Assembly (NCBI GenBank): GCA_045595445.1
Contig: JAZOAK010000023.1
Coordinates: 45,499-109,498, forward strand
From: RGIG3009 sp045595445
GTDB taxonomy: Bacteria; Bacillota; Clostridia; Oscillospirales; Acutalibacteraceae
DNA length: 64,000 nucleotides
Reading direction: 5' to 3'
The notes under the pieces are model-generated. The model searched no databases and had not been told where the DNA came from. It saw nothing but the letters and a program-made list of their open reading frames with translations. Below, one piece after another: positions 23,327 through 32,972 of the stretch; within the stretch, counting starts at the first letter, position 1, and each line of letters opens with the position of its first letter. Both the position numbers and the translations under genes were made by a program.

Positions 23327-24901
23327 TTATGTAAGTGAATCGATCAACTGCCGGGCACAACGGATACCGTCAACGGCAGCGGACGTAATACCACCCGCAT
23401 ATCCGGCACCCTCACCGCACGGATACAGCCCTCTCACAGCGGATTGACAAGTATCGTCACGCATGATTTTAACAGGGGAAGAACTGCGTGCCTCCACCCC
23501 CGTAAGCACTGCATCATAGCGGTCAAAGCCGGCGATCTGCCTCCCAAAACGCGGCAACGCCTGCTTTAAGGCTGCCGACACAAACGGCGGCAAACAGCCG
23601 CGCAGATCGGAGAGTGTCGTCCCCGGCTGATAGGAAGGCTGCACCTCCCCGAGTGCCGTGCCGGCGGTATCTGCCAGAAAATCGCCAACCAACTGAATCG
23701 GGGCACGGTAATCTCCGCCGCCGAGTATAAAAGCAGCTTGTTCCAATTGCCGTTGCAAAGCCACACCGGCAAGTGGCGAAGCATCGGGCATATCGTCAGG
23801 GGTAACGTTTACAAGCAACGCGCTGTTGGAATTTTCCGCATCACGTGCAAACTCACTCATGCCGTTGACACACACGCCCCCCTCCTCCGAGGCGGCGGCG
23901 ATCACCACCCCACCGGGACACATACAAAACGAATACACACTTCTGCCGTTTTCCAAATGGCACGCAAGTTTATAATCCGCTGCTCCGAGCGCGGGATGGT
24001 CGGCAAAACTGCCGTATTGACTGCGATCGATCATGCGGCGCGGATGTTCAATACGGACACCGACCGCAAACGGTTTTTTCGCCATCGCAATACCGCAACT
24101 TTGTAACATGGCAAAGGTATCCCGCGCACTGTGACCGACGGCAAGAATCAAGTGCGTGCAGTCGATCTCCTCACACTCATTCACGGTAACACCGCAAAGC
24201 GTTCCGTGTTCAATGTGAAGATCAGTAACCGTCGCCCCAAAGCGCACCTCTCCGCCAAGTGCCACGATGCGTTCTCTAAGACCACGCACCGCGACACACA
24301 ACTTATCCGTTCCCACGTGCGGTTTTGCTTGCCACAGTATTTCCGACGGCGCACCCGCTAAAACTAACTCCTCCAACACGTAACGGATACGCGGATCTTT
24401 AATGCCGGTATTCAACTTACCATCGGAAAATGTACCGGCACCGCCTTCACCGAATTGAACGTTGGAATGGGGATCCAGTACCCCCATACGCCGAAACAAG
24501 TCAACTGCCGCGCGGCGTTGTTCCACCGATTCACCGCGTTCGAGCACCAGTGGCCGCAAGCCGGCACGTGCTAAAACCAAAGCGGCAAACAACCCCGAAG
24601 GACCGCTTCCCACCACCACAGGACGATGGGTTGTCTTCGGTACGCTCGGAACATCCAACACCGTCGGCAACAACGGCATCACCTCAGGCAAACGCAAATA
24701 CGCAGTTTCATCGCCGACAACGCTGACCACCGCCGTGATCTGAAACACAACCGCATCCTTGCGGCGCGCATCCACCGAGCGCTTGTATAAACGGCAGTCG
24801 GTAATCTTGTCTGCCGCGATTTTTATTTTTTTCGAAACGGCACGGAGCAGATCCTCATCGGTATACGACAGCGGCAATTTAATACCGCCTACCTTGATCA
24901 T
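23327..24901 (-). CDS. FAD-dependent dehydrogenase (COG2509 type)
   Basis: The 524-residue flavoprotein has an N-terminal region of about 95 residues before the FAD-binding loop VVGSGPSG (96-103). Downstream it shows VLERGESV, DPHSNVQFGEGGAGTFSDGK and a C-terminal YPCGEGAGYAGGI, as in the large uncharacterised dehydrogenase family often called 'NAD-utilising dehydrogenase'. The ATG at 24901 overlaps the stop of the upstream flavoprotein gene (24898-24900) and follows GGTGAG; longer frames are not needed. Electron donor and substrate are unknown. Confidence 0.87.
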   Translation of the reverse strand: MIKVGGIKLPLSYTDEDLLRAVSKKIKIAADKITDCRLYKRSVDARRKDAVVFQITAVVSVVGDETAYLRLPEVMPLLPTVLDVPSVPKTTHRPVVVGSGPSGLFAALVLARAGLRPLVLERGESVEQRRAAVDLFRRMGVLDPHSNVQFGEGGAGTFSDGKLNTGIKDPRIRYVLEELVLAGAPSEILWQAKPHVGTDKLCVAVRGLRERIVALGGEVRFGATVTDLHIEHGTLCGVTVNECEEIDCTHLILAVGHSARDTFAMLQSCGIAMAKKPFAVGVRIEHPRRMIDRSQYGSFADHPALGAADYKLACHLENGRSVYSFCMCPGGVVIAAASEEGGVCVNGMSEFARDAENSNSALLVNVTPDDMPDASPLAGVALQRQLEQAAFILGGGDYRAPIQLVGDFLADTAGTALGEVQPSYQPGTTLSDLRGCLPPFVSAALKQALPRFGRQIAGFDRYDAVLTGVEARSSSPVKIMRDDTCQSAVRGLYPCGEGAGYAGGITSAAVDGIRCARQLIDSLT

Positions 24902-26109
24902 TGGCTCACCGCCTGTGCCGCTGCGTAAGCAGACGCCCACGCCCATTGCAGGTTATATCCGCCGCAGTCGCCATCTACGTCCAGCAGTTCGCCAATCAAA
25001 TGCAGATGCGGAACCAAGCGTGATTCAAGGGTAGCGGGATCAACGTCACGCGTATCAATCCCACCGGCAGTCACCTGTGCGCCGCCAAACCCTTGTGTTC
25101 CGATTACTTTAACCGTAAACCGTTTGATGGTCGCCGCCAAACTGCGGTAATCCGTTACGGTATCACCAAGCGACAAGCCCGCCGCACGGCATACCGTTTG
25201 TCCGATGCGCTTATGTAACAATCCTGTCAGAAAATCCTCCGCCGTACGAACAGGACGGGCGGCAAGTTGCGCCACCAATTTTTCCTCCGACAACGACGGG
25301 AGCAAGTCGATAACCGCTTCCATCGTGCCGTTTTTGCGGCGCTCCCAATCCCCCACTACACGTGAAATGTGCATCACGGCAGGACCTGAAATGCCGTATT
25401 CGGTAAACAACAACTCACCGGTATGGTCACACAGTGGTTTCCCATCTAAGATAAATTTAACCGTCGCATCGGTACGGAGTCCTTTCATCGCTTTGATAAA
25501 GGTCGTGTCTGTTTTGACCTGCACGATCGAAGGAAATAACGGTGTTTTTTTATGGCCGAGCGCCACCGCTGTTGCGTAGCCCTCTGCCGAACCGCCGAGA
25601 GCGGGTGCAGCCGCACCGCCGGTTGCTAAAATCACGTGTTTTGCACACCATGTTTCGTCTGCTGTAACAACGGCAAACCCACCGTTTTCGGGGCGAATGG
25701 CGGTTACCGCCGCATCGCACCGCTCGGTTACGCCCAACGCTTTCAATTCCAAACGCAAACAATCCAGCACCGCGGCCGCCTGCTCGCACAGCGGATATTC
25801 TCTTCCCTCTTCTCGCGAGGAACAAATCACACCGAGTGATTCAAAAAAGGCAATACACGCCTCCGGTGGGAATGCTTGCAGCGCGGGTGCGGTAAAAGAC
25901 GCATCTGCACCATGGTAGCGTGACGGTTCGGCACGGCGATTGGTAATGTTACAGGTCCCATTACCGGTAGCCAACAACTTTTTACCGACACGCGGCGCTT
26001 TTTCCAACAGGATCACCCGCTCGCCACCTATTTTGCGCGCACAAAACACCGCCGCCGCGAGCCCGCTCGCGCCGCCGCCGACAATCAGCGTATGCCACTG
26101 TTTTGTCAT
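24898..26109 (-). CDS. HI0933/YhiN-family flavoprotein (aminoacetone oxidase family)
   Basis: The 403-residue product has the FAD dinucleotide loop IVGGGASGLAAA (9-20), the family stretches LLEKAPRVGKKLLATGNG and CNITN, and a C-terminal TAGGI plus GELLDVDGDCGGYNLQWAWASAYAA-type signature. It is a flavin oxidoreductase of unclear substrate. The ATG at 26109 follows GAGGTGG; an upstream GTG at 26118 is in frame but overlaps that site. It is coupled by a 4-bp overlap to the second flavoprotein gene. Confidence 0.88.
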   Translation of the reverse strand: MTKQWHTLIVGGGASGLAAAVFCARKIGGERVILLEKAPRVGKKLLATGNGTCNITNRRAEPSRYHGADASFTAPALQAFPPEACIAFFESLGVICSSREEGREYPLCEQAAAVLDCLRLELKALGVTERCDAAVTAIRPENGGFAVVTADETWCAKHVILATGGAAAPALGGSAEGYATAVALGHKKTPLFPSIVQVKTDTTFIKAMKGLRTDATVKFILDGKPLCDHTGELLFTEYGISGPAVMHISRVVGDWERRKNGTMEAVIDLLPSLSEEKLVAQLAARPVRTAEDFLTGLLHKRIGQTVCRAAGLSLGDTVTDYRSLAATIKRFTVKVIGTQGFGGAQVTAGGIDTRDVDPATLESRLVPHLHLIGELLDVDGDCGGYNLQWAWASAYAAAQAVSQ

Positions 26110-26254
26110 GTTTCCCACCTCTTTTTCTCCACCTTAGTATATCGGGTTTTCCCTCCGCCGTCAAGATTTCACGCGCCACTAAAATTTTTGTTTCCATTAT
26201 CGATATAATACTTTCGTTCCGGCATACACTATTTGAGATAGGAGGCAAAAAAGT

Positions 26255-26920
26255 ATGATCTATACCAACGAATTATTTGATTTGTCCAAAAGCATCGCAG
26301 GCAGATGCTTGTCAGGATACCAACACCCATGGGAAGCCTTGTCGCATATCGGCGAGCATATTATGCAATTAGCCAAAACCCTGCCACATGAACTGTTTGA
26401 GCAACGAGGCGAAAACATCTGGGTCGCCAAATCGGCAAAAATTCACCCAAATGCCATCATCATAGGTCCGTGTATCATTGACGAGGCAGCCGAAGTGCGT
26501 CCCGGCGCGTTTATCCGTGGCAACGTATTAGTCGGCAAACACGCGGTCGTCGGTAATTCCACCGAGCTCAAAAATGTCATGTTGTTCGACGGCGTGCAAG
26601 TGCCGCATTACAACTACGTCGGTGATTCGATTTTGGGTTATTGCGCACACATGGGCGCAGGGGCAATCACCTCAAACGTCAAAAGCGACAAATCACTCGT
26701 CACCATCCGAAACGGTAGAGAACGTGCCGAAACAGGGCTCAAAAAATGTGGCGCCATACTCGGCGATTATGTGGAAATCGGTTGCAACAGCGTCTTAAAC
26801 CCCGGCACGGTGATCGGTAAACAATCACAAGTGTACCCGCTGTCTTCGGTACGCGGTGTCATTCCCGCACGGCACATTTATAAAAGCGCACAAGACATCG
26901 TGCAGAAACGGAGTGAATAA
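26255..26920 (+). CDS. Left-handed beta-helix acyltransferase-like protein (GlmU C-terminal type)
   Basis: The 221-residue product has about 60 helical residues and then hexapeptide repeats (IHPNAIIIGPCIIDEAAEVR, and so on) that form a left-handed beta-helix. Stretches such as STELKNVMLFDG, PHYNYVGDSILG and GAITSN closely resemble the acetyltransferase half of GlmU. No pyrophosphorylase domain is present. Lying one base before glmM in the same direction, it may take part in UDP-GlcNAc synthesis, for example as an acetyltransferase acting after GlmM; this is inference. The ribosome binding site is ATAGGAGG. Confidence 0.83.
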   Translation: MIYTNELFDLSKSIAGRCLSGYQHPWEALSHIGEHIMQLAKTLPHELFEQRGENIWVAKSAKIHPNAIIIGPCIIDEAAEVRPGAFIRGNVLVGKHAVVGNSTELKNVMLFDGVQVPHYNYVGDSILGYCAHMGAGAITSNVKSDKSLVTIRNGRERAETGLKKCGAILGDYVEIGCNSVLNPGTVIGKQSQVYPLSSVRGVIPARHIYKSAQDIVQKRSE

Positions 26921-26921
26921 G

Positions 26922-28271
26922 ATGGGACGATTATTCGGAACGGACGGTGTTCGCGGCATTGCCAACACCGAGCTGACTTGTGAACTGGCATACGGTATCG
27001 GCAAGGCGGCGGCACTGGTGCTCGCAAAAGACGGACGCAGACGACCGGTATTTCTCATCGGCTCAGATACGCGCGCCTCTTCGGATATGTTGGATGCCGC
27101 GTTAACTTCGGGACTGTGCGCCGTCGGCGCCGACGTGATCCGTCTCGGCGTGATCCCCACTCCGGCCGTTGCGTTTTTGGTCGGCAAATACAAGGCAGAT
27201 GCGGGCATCATGATCTCCGCATCGCACAACCCCGCCGAATACAATGGCATCAAACTCTTCTCCGGCGACGGATATAAGTTGCCCGACGCATTGGAAGAAG
27301 AAATCGAACAAATCGTGCTGGACGGCAACACGCTATTCCCCACTCCAATCGCCGGTGACGTCGGTCGGGCAACGACGGCGAACAACGCGGTAAAAGATTA
27401 CGTCGACCACCTAAAAAGTACGGTACTGTACGCGCCGGAAGGCTTACGCATTGCCGTCGACTGCGCCAACGGTGCAGCATCCGTCACAGCCGAACGCTTA
27501 TTCCGCGAACTGCGCACGGAGGCGCATCTTCTGCACCACACACCGAACGGCACCAATATCAACCGCGATTGCGGTTCCACCCATTTGGAAGCGTTATCCA
27601 AATACGTCGTTGAAAACGGCTTGGACCTCGGCATTGCATTCGACGGCGATGCCGACCGTTGTCTGTGCGTAGACGAAAACGGAAATGAGGTGGACGGCGA
27701 TCAAATTATGGCGATCTGCGCCGTAGACATGAAAGAACGCGGTAAACTGACAGGTAATACCGTCGTCGGTACCATCATGACGAATTTCGGGTTCAGCAAA
27801 TTCTGCAAGGATAACGACTTGCAATTTATCGCCACAAAAGTCGGTGACCGTTATGTGTTGGAAGAACTGCTCCTCGGTGATTTCTCGTTTGGCGGCGAGC
27901 AGTCAGGACACGTGATTTTCCGCGATTTTGCCACTACGGGCGACGGACAATTAACCGCCATTCAACTGTTGTCCTACCTCAAACGAAGCGGTTCCAAGCT
28001 CTCGGAACTCGCCACTATCATGACAAAATACCCGCAACTCAGTATTAATTTGAACGCAACCGCCGAAGCAAAGCTTCATTTTTACACCAATAGTACCATC
28101 AAAAAAGCAATGGCAAACGCCAAACGCGCGTTGGACGGTATCGGTCGTATTGTCGTACGTCCCTCCGGCACGGAACCTCTCATTCGCGTGATGGCGGAAG
28201 GCGACGATCCCACGCTTGTCAAAGAACAGGCAGAAGCCGTTGCAGCAGTCATCAAGGAACAACTCAAATAA
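26922..28271 (+). CDS. glmM: Phosphoglucosamine mutase
   Basis: GlmM converts glucosamine 6-phosphate to glucosamine 1-phosphate for peptidoglycan precursors. The 449-residue product has the phosphoserine motif SASHNP (Ser101), the metal site DGDADR (241-246), GGEQSG and the phosphate-binding RPSGTEP near the C terminus. The ATG at 26922 follows GGAG eight bases upstream; a longer in-frame start at 26856 lies inside the preceding gene. It forms an operon with the beta-helix gene and ends at a strong terminator. Confidence 0.96.
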   Translation: MGRLFGTDGVRGIANTELTCELAYGIGKAAALVLAKDGRRRPVFLIGSDTRASSDMLDAALTSGLCAVGADVIRLGVIPTPAVAFLVGKYKADAGIMISASHNPAEYNGIKLFSGDGYKLPDALEEEIEQIVLDGNTLFPTPIAGDVGRATTANNAVKDYVDHLKSTVLYAPEGLRIAVDCANGAASVTAERLFRELRTEAHLLHHTPNGTNINRDCGSTHLEALSKYVVENGLDLGIAFDGDADRCLCVDENGNEVDGDQIMAICAVDMKERGKLTGNTVVGTIMTNFGFSKFCKDNDLQFIATKVGDRYVLEELLLGDFSFGGEQSGHVIFRDFATTGDGQLTAIQLLSYLKRSGSKLSELATIMTKYPQLSINLNATAEAKLHFYTNSTIKKAMANAKRALDGIGRIVVRPSGTEPLIRVMAEGDDPTLVKEQAEAVAAVIKEQLK

Positions 28272-28303
28272 AAAGGCGCCTCCGTTCGGAGGCGCTTTTT
28301 TAT
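28272..28303. terminator. Bidirectional terminator between glmM and the U32 gene
   Basis: AAGGCGCCTCC and GGAGGCGCCTT-like arms around GTTC, flanked by A and T tracts, lie directly after the glmM stop and overlap the stop of the convergent U32 gene. Confidence 0.92.
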
Positions 28304-30318
28304 AAGACACCACGTTTATACAAACCACGCGTAAAATCGACGGGCGGTTTACCGCCGTTTCGGTACTGATCCAACACGCGGGATACCCGTGCAGGTGCTT
28401 CATCGGTAAAATGCAAATACAAAAATTCATGTTTGGGCAAAGCAGGCAGCATATCCGCCAAATAGAGCGGTACAGCGTTAAGCAATTCGCTGCATTCGCC
28501 TGCACAACGCACCGGAAACTCAGTGCCGCGTCGATCGGTAAGCGTACTGCTTCCGCCGCAAAACAAACAGCCGACCGCCGCCGATACGGGACACGCGCGC
28601 AAGAGCATCAGCGGTTGTCTGCCGTAAGCAAATAAACCGACACATCCCTTTTCTTCCGCAAACCGCATCTGCGGGAAGGTAAGTTCAAAGGAGAGAACCG
28701 CCGCTTTTGCGTCATCCTCTGCGATAGCCGATAACGATTCGCTGTTCATGATATGTAAAAACGCGCCCGCAATCGGCGCAAGCCCCGCCGCTTTGGCAAG
28801 CGGGATCGCACCAACCGTATTACATAGGGCAAAAGCAGCGCCGTCTGCGACGGCACGCTCCAATTGTTTTTTCACCGTTTCTTCTCGTCCAAACAACCCG
28901 CGCGGGATTTCCACGCCCCAAAACGGAACGTCGGGACGTTTGCCCAGCGGTACGATCCACGCATCCGCCTCCCCGCGAATCTGTTCGAGCGATTCTACTC
29001 GCGCCACCAGTCCGTGCAACAGGCCGTTTGGCAAAATAGTGGGCGACAACGGTTTCTCCTCAAAAGGAATGGGCACCGTTTGCGAACGAACGGCGAGTAA
29101 TTCTTCGAGCGCACGTCGACGCAGAGCGTTCACGGCAGACAACGGCACCGCCGCCGGCTCAGCAGTAGCAACAGCTGAAAACGGTGTTCCACCGGTCTTT
29201 TGCAGCTGCGTCACCAATCGATTGGCATCCAAAACACTTTCCATCTTCGGTGTATCCCGATCGGTAACCGTCACGATATGCCCGTCGCGATCTTCCGCCG
29301 TAAGCGTCAGCGGATTGTCGGTCAACGTTAGGGTGATCGACACCGATTGCCGTTCGCGGGTATACAAATGCGCCAAACGGTTGAGCACCGCCGGCGGCGC
29401 AATATCCTCCAAACGGCGCCTGCCGAACAGATCGGCATCGCGCACACCGGTAAAATACCCATCGGTAAAACCGGTACGCGAAAAGACCGCACGCAGATCG
29501 TTTAGCGTTTGCACATCCGGCTTTTTGCCGTCCAGCAGATCGCGCAATACCGCGGTTGCGGCGGCAACATATTCGGGGCGCTTCATGCGCCCCTCAATTT
29601 TCAAAGACGCGATTCCCATATCCGTAAGCTCGGGAATATGCTCGTACAGCGAATTATCTTTTAAGCTAAGCGCGGTTTCATCGTTATCGGGATGGTGCCC
29701 CACTGCAAACGGCAGGCGACACGGCTGTGCGCACAAACCACGGTTGCCGCTTCTGCCGCCAAGCATGGCAGACAGTTCACACTGACCGGACACCGACATA
29801 CACAGCGCACCATGCACGAACACTTCCAGTTCACAGCCGAGACCTGCGCACGCGGCAATCTCTTGTTTGCTCATTTCACGAGCAAGCACCACGCGGGAAA
29901 AACCCAAATCGCGCAGTTGCGCAACACCCGCCGGGGTATGACAGGTCATTTGGGTGGAGGCGTGCAACGGCATTGTCGGCGCACACGCATGGATACGGCG
30001 GGCAAGGCCACGATCCTGCAAAATCAGCGCATCTGCTCCGCACTCGCACGCGGTCTTTGCGACCTCAATAGCTGCGGGCATTTCCCGATCTAATACCAGC
30101 GTGTTAAGTGTTACGTATACCTTCACACCGCGGGCATGACAAAAAGCCACCGCCTCTTTTAGCGAGGGGGTGGCATCGGTATTGGCTTGTAACGAAAAAT
30201 TCTGAGCATGGCGGCGCGCGTTAAACGAGCCGACTCCCAGATACACCGCATCCGCGCCGGCGCGGACGGCAGCTTCCATCGCTTCCCAAGAACCGGCAGG
30301 AGCCAACAACTCCGTCAT
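28300..30318 (-). CDS. Peptidase U32 family protein (long form)
   Basis: The 672-residue product begins LLAPAGSWEAMEAAVRAGAD and contains FVHGALCMSVSGQC with cysteines and the U32 signature SLKIEGRMKRPEYVAAAT. The first 300 residues form the U32 domain and the remainder matches the longer form with a DUF3656-like extension. U32 proteins include collagenase-like peptidases and RNA-hydroxylation factors such as RlhA and TrhP, so the true role may be tRNA/rRNA hydroxylation. The start overlaps the zapA stop (TGATG), so the two genes are coupled, an arrangement common in Clostridia. Confidence 0.9.
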   Translation of the reverse strand: MTELLAPAGSWEAMEAAVRAGADAVYLGVGSFNARRHAQNFSLQANTDATPSLKEAVAFCHARGVKVYVTLNTLVLDREMPAAIEVAKTACECGADALILQDRGLARRIHACAPTMPLHASTQMTCHTPAGVAQLRDLGFSRVVLAREMSKQEIAACAGLGCELEVFVHGALCMSVSGQCELSAMLGGRSGNRGLCAQPCRLPFAVGHHPDNDETALSLKDNSLYEHIPELTDMGIASLKIEGRMKRPEYVAAATAVLRDLLDGKKPDVQTLNDLRAVFSRTGFTDGYFTGVRDADLFGRRRLEDIAPPAVLNRLAHLYTRERQSVSITLTLTDNPLTLTAEDRDGHIVTVTDRDTPKMESVLDANRLVTQLQKTGGTPFSAVATAEPAAVPLSAVNALRRRALEELLAVRSQTVPIPFEEKPLSPTILPNGLLHGLVARVESLEQIRGEADAWIVPLGKRPDVPFWGVEIPRGLFGREETVKKQLERAVADGAAFALCNTVGAIPLAKAAGLAPIAGAFLHIMNSESLSAIAEDDAKAAVLSFELTFPQMRFAEEKGCVGLFAYGRQPLMLLRACPVSAAVGCLFCGGSSTLTDRRGTEFPVRCAGECSELLNAVPLYLADMLPALPKHEFLYLHFTDEAPARVSRVLDQYRNGGKPPVDFTRGLYKRGVL

Positions 30319-30620
30319 CAGGAATACAACCGACGCAGCGCTTCCATTTCGGCACGCAGCGCTTTGTTTTCTTCTAAATACTCAGTTACTTGCGTACGCA
30401 AATGGTCTGCGGTCGCCTCCGACTTATGCGAACGATCAGCATTGTTGATCGCGGTAAGCACCGCCGCCATATTCATGGACATGCGGGGATTATCCTCCAT
30501 AAGCTGACAGATCTCACGGTCAACTTCTTTGCCCAGCTTTTCCATATACTCCACCGACTCATCCGAAGAAAGCATAAACTCCGATCCGCAGATAGTCAGT
30601 TTAACGCGATTACGTGCCAT
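30318..30620 (-). CDS. zapA: Cell division protein ZapA
   Basis: ZapA bundles FtsZ filaments at the division site. The 100-residue protein has the N-terminal ZapA strand region (VKLTICGSEFMLSSDES), helix YMEKLGKEVDREICQLM, the MSMNMAAVLTAIN core and a C-terminal coiled coil. Length is normal. It has a GGGGGAGG ribosome binding site and its own promoter, and shares a transcript with the U32 gene. Confidence 0.92.
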   Translation of the reverse strand: MARNRVKLTICGSEFMLSSDESVEYMEKLGKEVDREICQLMEDNPRMSMNMAAVLTAINNADRSHKSEATADHLRTQVTEYLEENKALRAEMEALRRLYS

Positions 30621-30653
30621 GAACGATTCCTCCCCCGCATACTCGTTACTATT

Positions 30654-30682
30654 AGTATATCACAAGAAATTCCAACCCGCAA
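30654..30682 (-). promoter_or_regulatory. Promoter of zapA-U32
   Basis: On the minus strand TTGCGG (30682-30677) and TATACT (30659-30654) are 17 bp apart, in the gap between the spoVAD stop and zapA. The -35 box is imperfect. Confidence 0.6.
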
Positions 30683-30699
30683 TGGCTTTTTATCAACAT

Positions 30700-31710
30700 T
30701 CACTCACATTTGAGATGAATCAGATGGGCAATACCGGGAATAGATTCTCCTTGTTGGGATGAAGTCGGCGACATCATCGCACCGGTCGCAATAAACAGAC
30801 CGTCCTGCCATTTCCCACTTTCCATATTTCCAAGAATCAGCGAGCAAAGGACGGATGCCGAGCATCCGCAACCGCTGCCACCGGCGTGCACGTCCTGCCG
30901 CTCACGGTCATAGAGTTGCAGCCCGCAATCAAAATATTCGTCACCAAGCCGTTCCCCGTCGCGTGCCATCAAGGTCTTGAACAAAGCGCTCCCCTCCGCG
31001 CCAAGATCGCCCGTCGCAATAAAATCGTAGTCTCCCGGATGTGTGTCCGTATCCTCAAAAAACTTTGACAACGTATCCGCAGCAGCAGGTGCCATCGCAG
31101 CGCCCATGTTGTTGGTATCGGTAATGCCGAGATCCACAATACAACCGATACACACGTCTGCAATGTGCACCTTGCCGCCACCAAGTCCCACCAACACGGC
31201 ACCCGATGCGGTAGCGGTCCATTGCGCGGTGGCAGGGCGCTGACCGCCGTACTCCAACGGAAAACGAAACTGGCGCTCTGCCGTACAAAAATGTGACGAG
31301 GTAACCGCCGCCGCAACGTCGGCGGCACCGCTATCCACAAAAATGGATGCCATCGCGAGCGTTTGTGCCATTGTCGAACAAGCGCCGAATTGATTAACGA
31401 GCGGAATCTGACTGTCCCGCATTCCAAAAGTAGAGGCAATATTTTGATTCAGTAAGTCGCCGGTAAACAGCACGTCCACCTGCGACGGCGAAAATCCCGC
31501 CTTGTTCAGTGCGCGGCTGAGCGCCTCTTTTTGCAATCGGCTCTCTGCTTTTTCCCACGTCTTTTCACCGAGTCTCGTATCGGTGAACACCTGATCAAAC
31601 AGATCGCCGAGCGGACCTTCTCCCTCTTTTTTCCCCACGACAGACGCATAGCCAAGTATCGTCGGTCTACCCGACAAACTGATAGTGTGCTTTCCTCTTC
31701 TTTCCGGCAT
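30700..31710 (-). CDS. spoVAD: Stage V sporulation protein AD (dipicolinic acid uptake)
   Basis: SpoVAD binds dipicolinic acid and works with SpoVAC/SpoVAE to move it into the forespore. The 336-residue product has a thiolase-like fold with the typical stretches NQFGACSTMAQTLAMAS, VTSSHFCTAERQFRFPLEYG, TATASGAVLVG and GSGCGCSASVLCS. The ribosome binding site is AAGGGGGA. In most spore formers the order is spoVAC-spoVAD-spoVAE; here spoVAC is about 6 kb upstream at 37911-38348 and no spoVAE follows. Confidence 0.95.
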   Translation of the reverse strand: MPERRGKHTISLSGRPTILGYASVVGKKEGEGPLGDLFDQVFTDTRLGEKTWEKAESRLQKEALSRALNKAGFSPSQVDVLFTGDLLNQNIASTFGMRDSQIPLVNQFGACSTMAQTLAMASIFVDSGAADVAAAVTSSHFCTAERQFRFPLEYGGQRPATAQWTATASGAVLVGLGGGKVHIADVCIGCIVDLGITDTNNMGAAMAPAAADTLSKFFEDTDTHPGDYDFIATGDLGAEGSALFKTLMARDGERLGDEYFDCGLQLYDRERQDVHAGGSGCGCSASVLCSLILGNMESGKWQDGLFIATGAMMSPTSSQQGESIPGIAHLIHLKCE

Positions 31711-31762
31711 ACGTATCCCCCTTTTTTACAGTTTGGTATATGCAAAAGTTCGAGGATTATGC

Positions 31763-31800
31763 AAAAAAACGGAATCACCCGTTAGATGATTCCGTTTTAC
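31763..31800 (-). terminator. Terminator of the M20 peptidase gene
   Basis: On the minus strand AACGGAATCA pairs with TGATTCCGTT, followed by seven T. It isolates spoVAD from the M20 gene, so spoVAD no longer receives transcription from upstream. Confidence 0.9.
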
Positions 31801-31804
31801 ACTC

Positions 31805-32953
31805 TTATAATCGGCAAGCAACTGCCGCCAACCGCTTGGCACACGCCGCAAGCGAATCCAAATACGCAAATTCATCGATTGAATGGATCCGACCACCGTC
31901 GACACCAATGCTATCCACCGTGGGAATACCAGCGTTGGTCGTGTATGCCGCATCAGAGCCGCTCAGGCAAGAACGACCGGTCAACAGCGGCAACCCGCAC
32001 TGCCCGTAGATCTTGTTCATGGTTTCCGCAAGCGCGACGTTCCGCTCCACAAACGGCATCGCCGGACGCACGCTGACTTGTTCAATCTCGGTACTGCATC
32101 CCGCCACCATCACGGTGTTTGCCACTCGCTCCACAATACTGACAGCCTCGTTATACTGCTGTTCATTAGCAAACCGAATATCCACCACGAACGAACATTT
32201 CTCAGCCACCGTATTGGCAACCGTGCCACCCTCGATCACGCCACAGTTAAAGGTAAGCCCCTTCGGATCCTTTACCTTTTCCAGCTCAATGATCTTATAC
32301 GCTGCTTCCGCAATGGCGTTTGCGCCCTCCGCACAACGGGAGGAATGCATCGCCTTTCCCGTAACGCTATACCGATAACGGACGATACCCTTACGTTCCC
32401 ACACCAAGGTGTCACCCTGTATTCCCTCGGCATTCAAAAACGCCGCCGCACCCTTTGCCTGTTCCAGCATAAATGCGATCGTCTGCTTATTGCTTTGCCT
32501 GCTGCTAGTTTCCTCATCCGATTGGATAATCAACTTTACCGGGCGCTCTTTGAACCCGCATTGTGCGAGCGCATCCAACGCCATAAACGAAGCGACCACG
32601 CCGCCCTTGCAATCCATGACACCCGGGCCATAAATGCAGGTTTCGTCAAGACGCACTGCGGGTGTACCGAACAATCCCAAAGGATGCACCGTATCGATAT
32701 GTCCCGAAAACACAACAGGTGCGCCCTCCGCTTCGGGGTTGATGGTAATACAGATTGCATTCCCTGCTTCCTCGCACTCTAAGACATCCACAAGCCACCC
32801 GCGTTCCTTTGCCATTTTCACAAAATAGTCGCCAACCGCATCCACGCCTTGCTTATAAGCGGTCGGACTTTCTATATTACAAACGTCCTCCCATACCCGA
32901 CAATAACACACGTTCATATCGTCAATAACGGAAAAAAGCTTCTTAAAATCCAC
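31805..32953 (-). CDS. M20-family metallopeptidase/deacylase
   Basis: M20 enzymes (ArgE, DapE, CPG2, peptidase T) hydrolyse amide bonds with two zinc ions. The 382-residue product has the first metal motif SGHIDTVH, the bridging aspartate in GPGVMDCKGG and the catalytic glutamates in QSDEETSS, in the usual order. The GTG start at 32953 is chosen because AGAGGTGGG lies upstream and because the divergent promoter would start transcription near 32969, downstream of longer candidate starts. It is divergent from a LysR gene, which probably controls it. The substrate is unknown. Confidence 0.9.
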   Translation of the reverse strand: MDFKKLFSVIDDMNVCYCRVWEDVCNIESPTAYKQGVDAVGDYFVKMAKERGWLVDVLECEEAGNAICITINPEAEGAPVVFSGHIDTVHPLGLFGTPAVRLDETCIYGPGVMDCKGGVVASFMALDALAQCGFKERPVKLIIQSDEETSSRQSNKQTIAFMLEQAKGAAAFLNAEGIQGDTLVWERKGIVRYRYSVTGKAMHSSRCAEGANAIAEAAYKIIELEKVKDPKGLTFNCGVIEGGTVANTVAEKCSFVVDIRFANEQQYNEAVSIVERVANTVMVAGCSTEIEQVSVRPAMPFVERNVALAETMNKIYGQCGLPLLTGRSCLSGSDAAYTTNAGIPTVDSIGVDGGRIHSIDEFAYLDSLAACAKRLAAVACRL

Positions 32954-32972
32954 AACACCCACCTCTTTCTTC

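Noticed and set aside
28748..29785. 345-codon plus-strand frame opposite the U32 gene
   Set aside because: Serine/arginine-rich shadow frame with no start signal; caused by codon bias of the real gene.
31711..31762. Possible sigma-G promoter for spoVAD
   Set aside because: A GCATA-like box is followed by CATATAC at 15 bp; spacing and -10 do not fit, unlike the better match before spoVAC.
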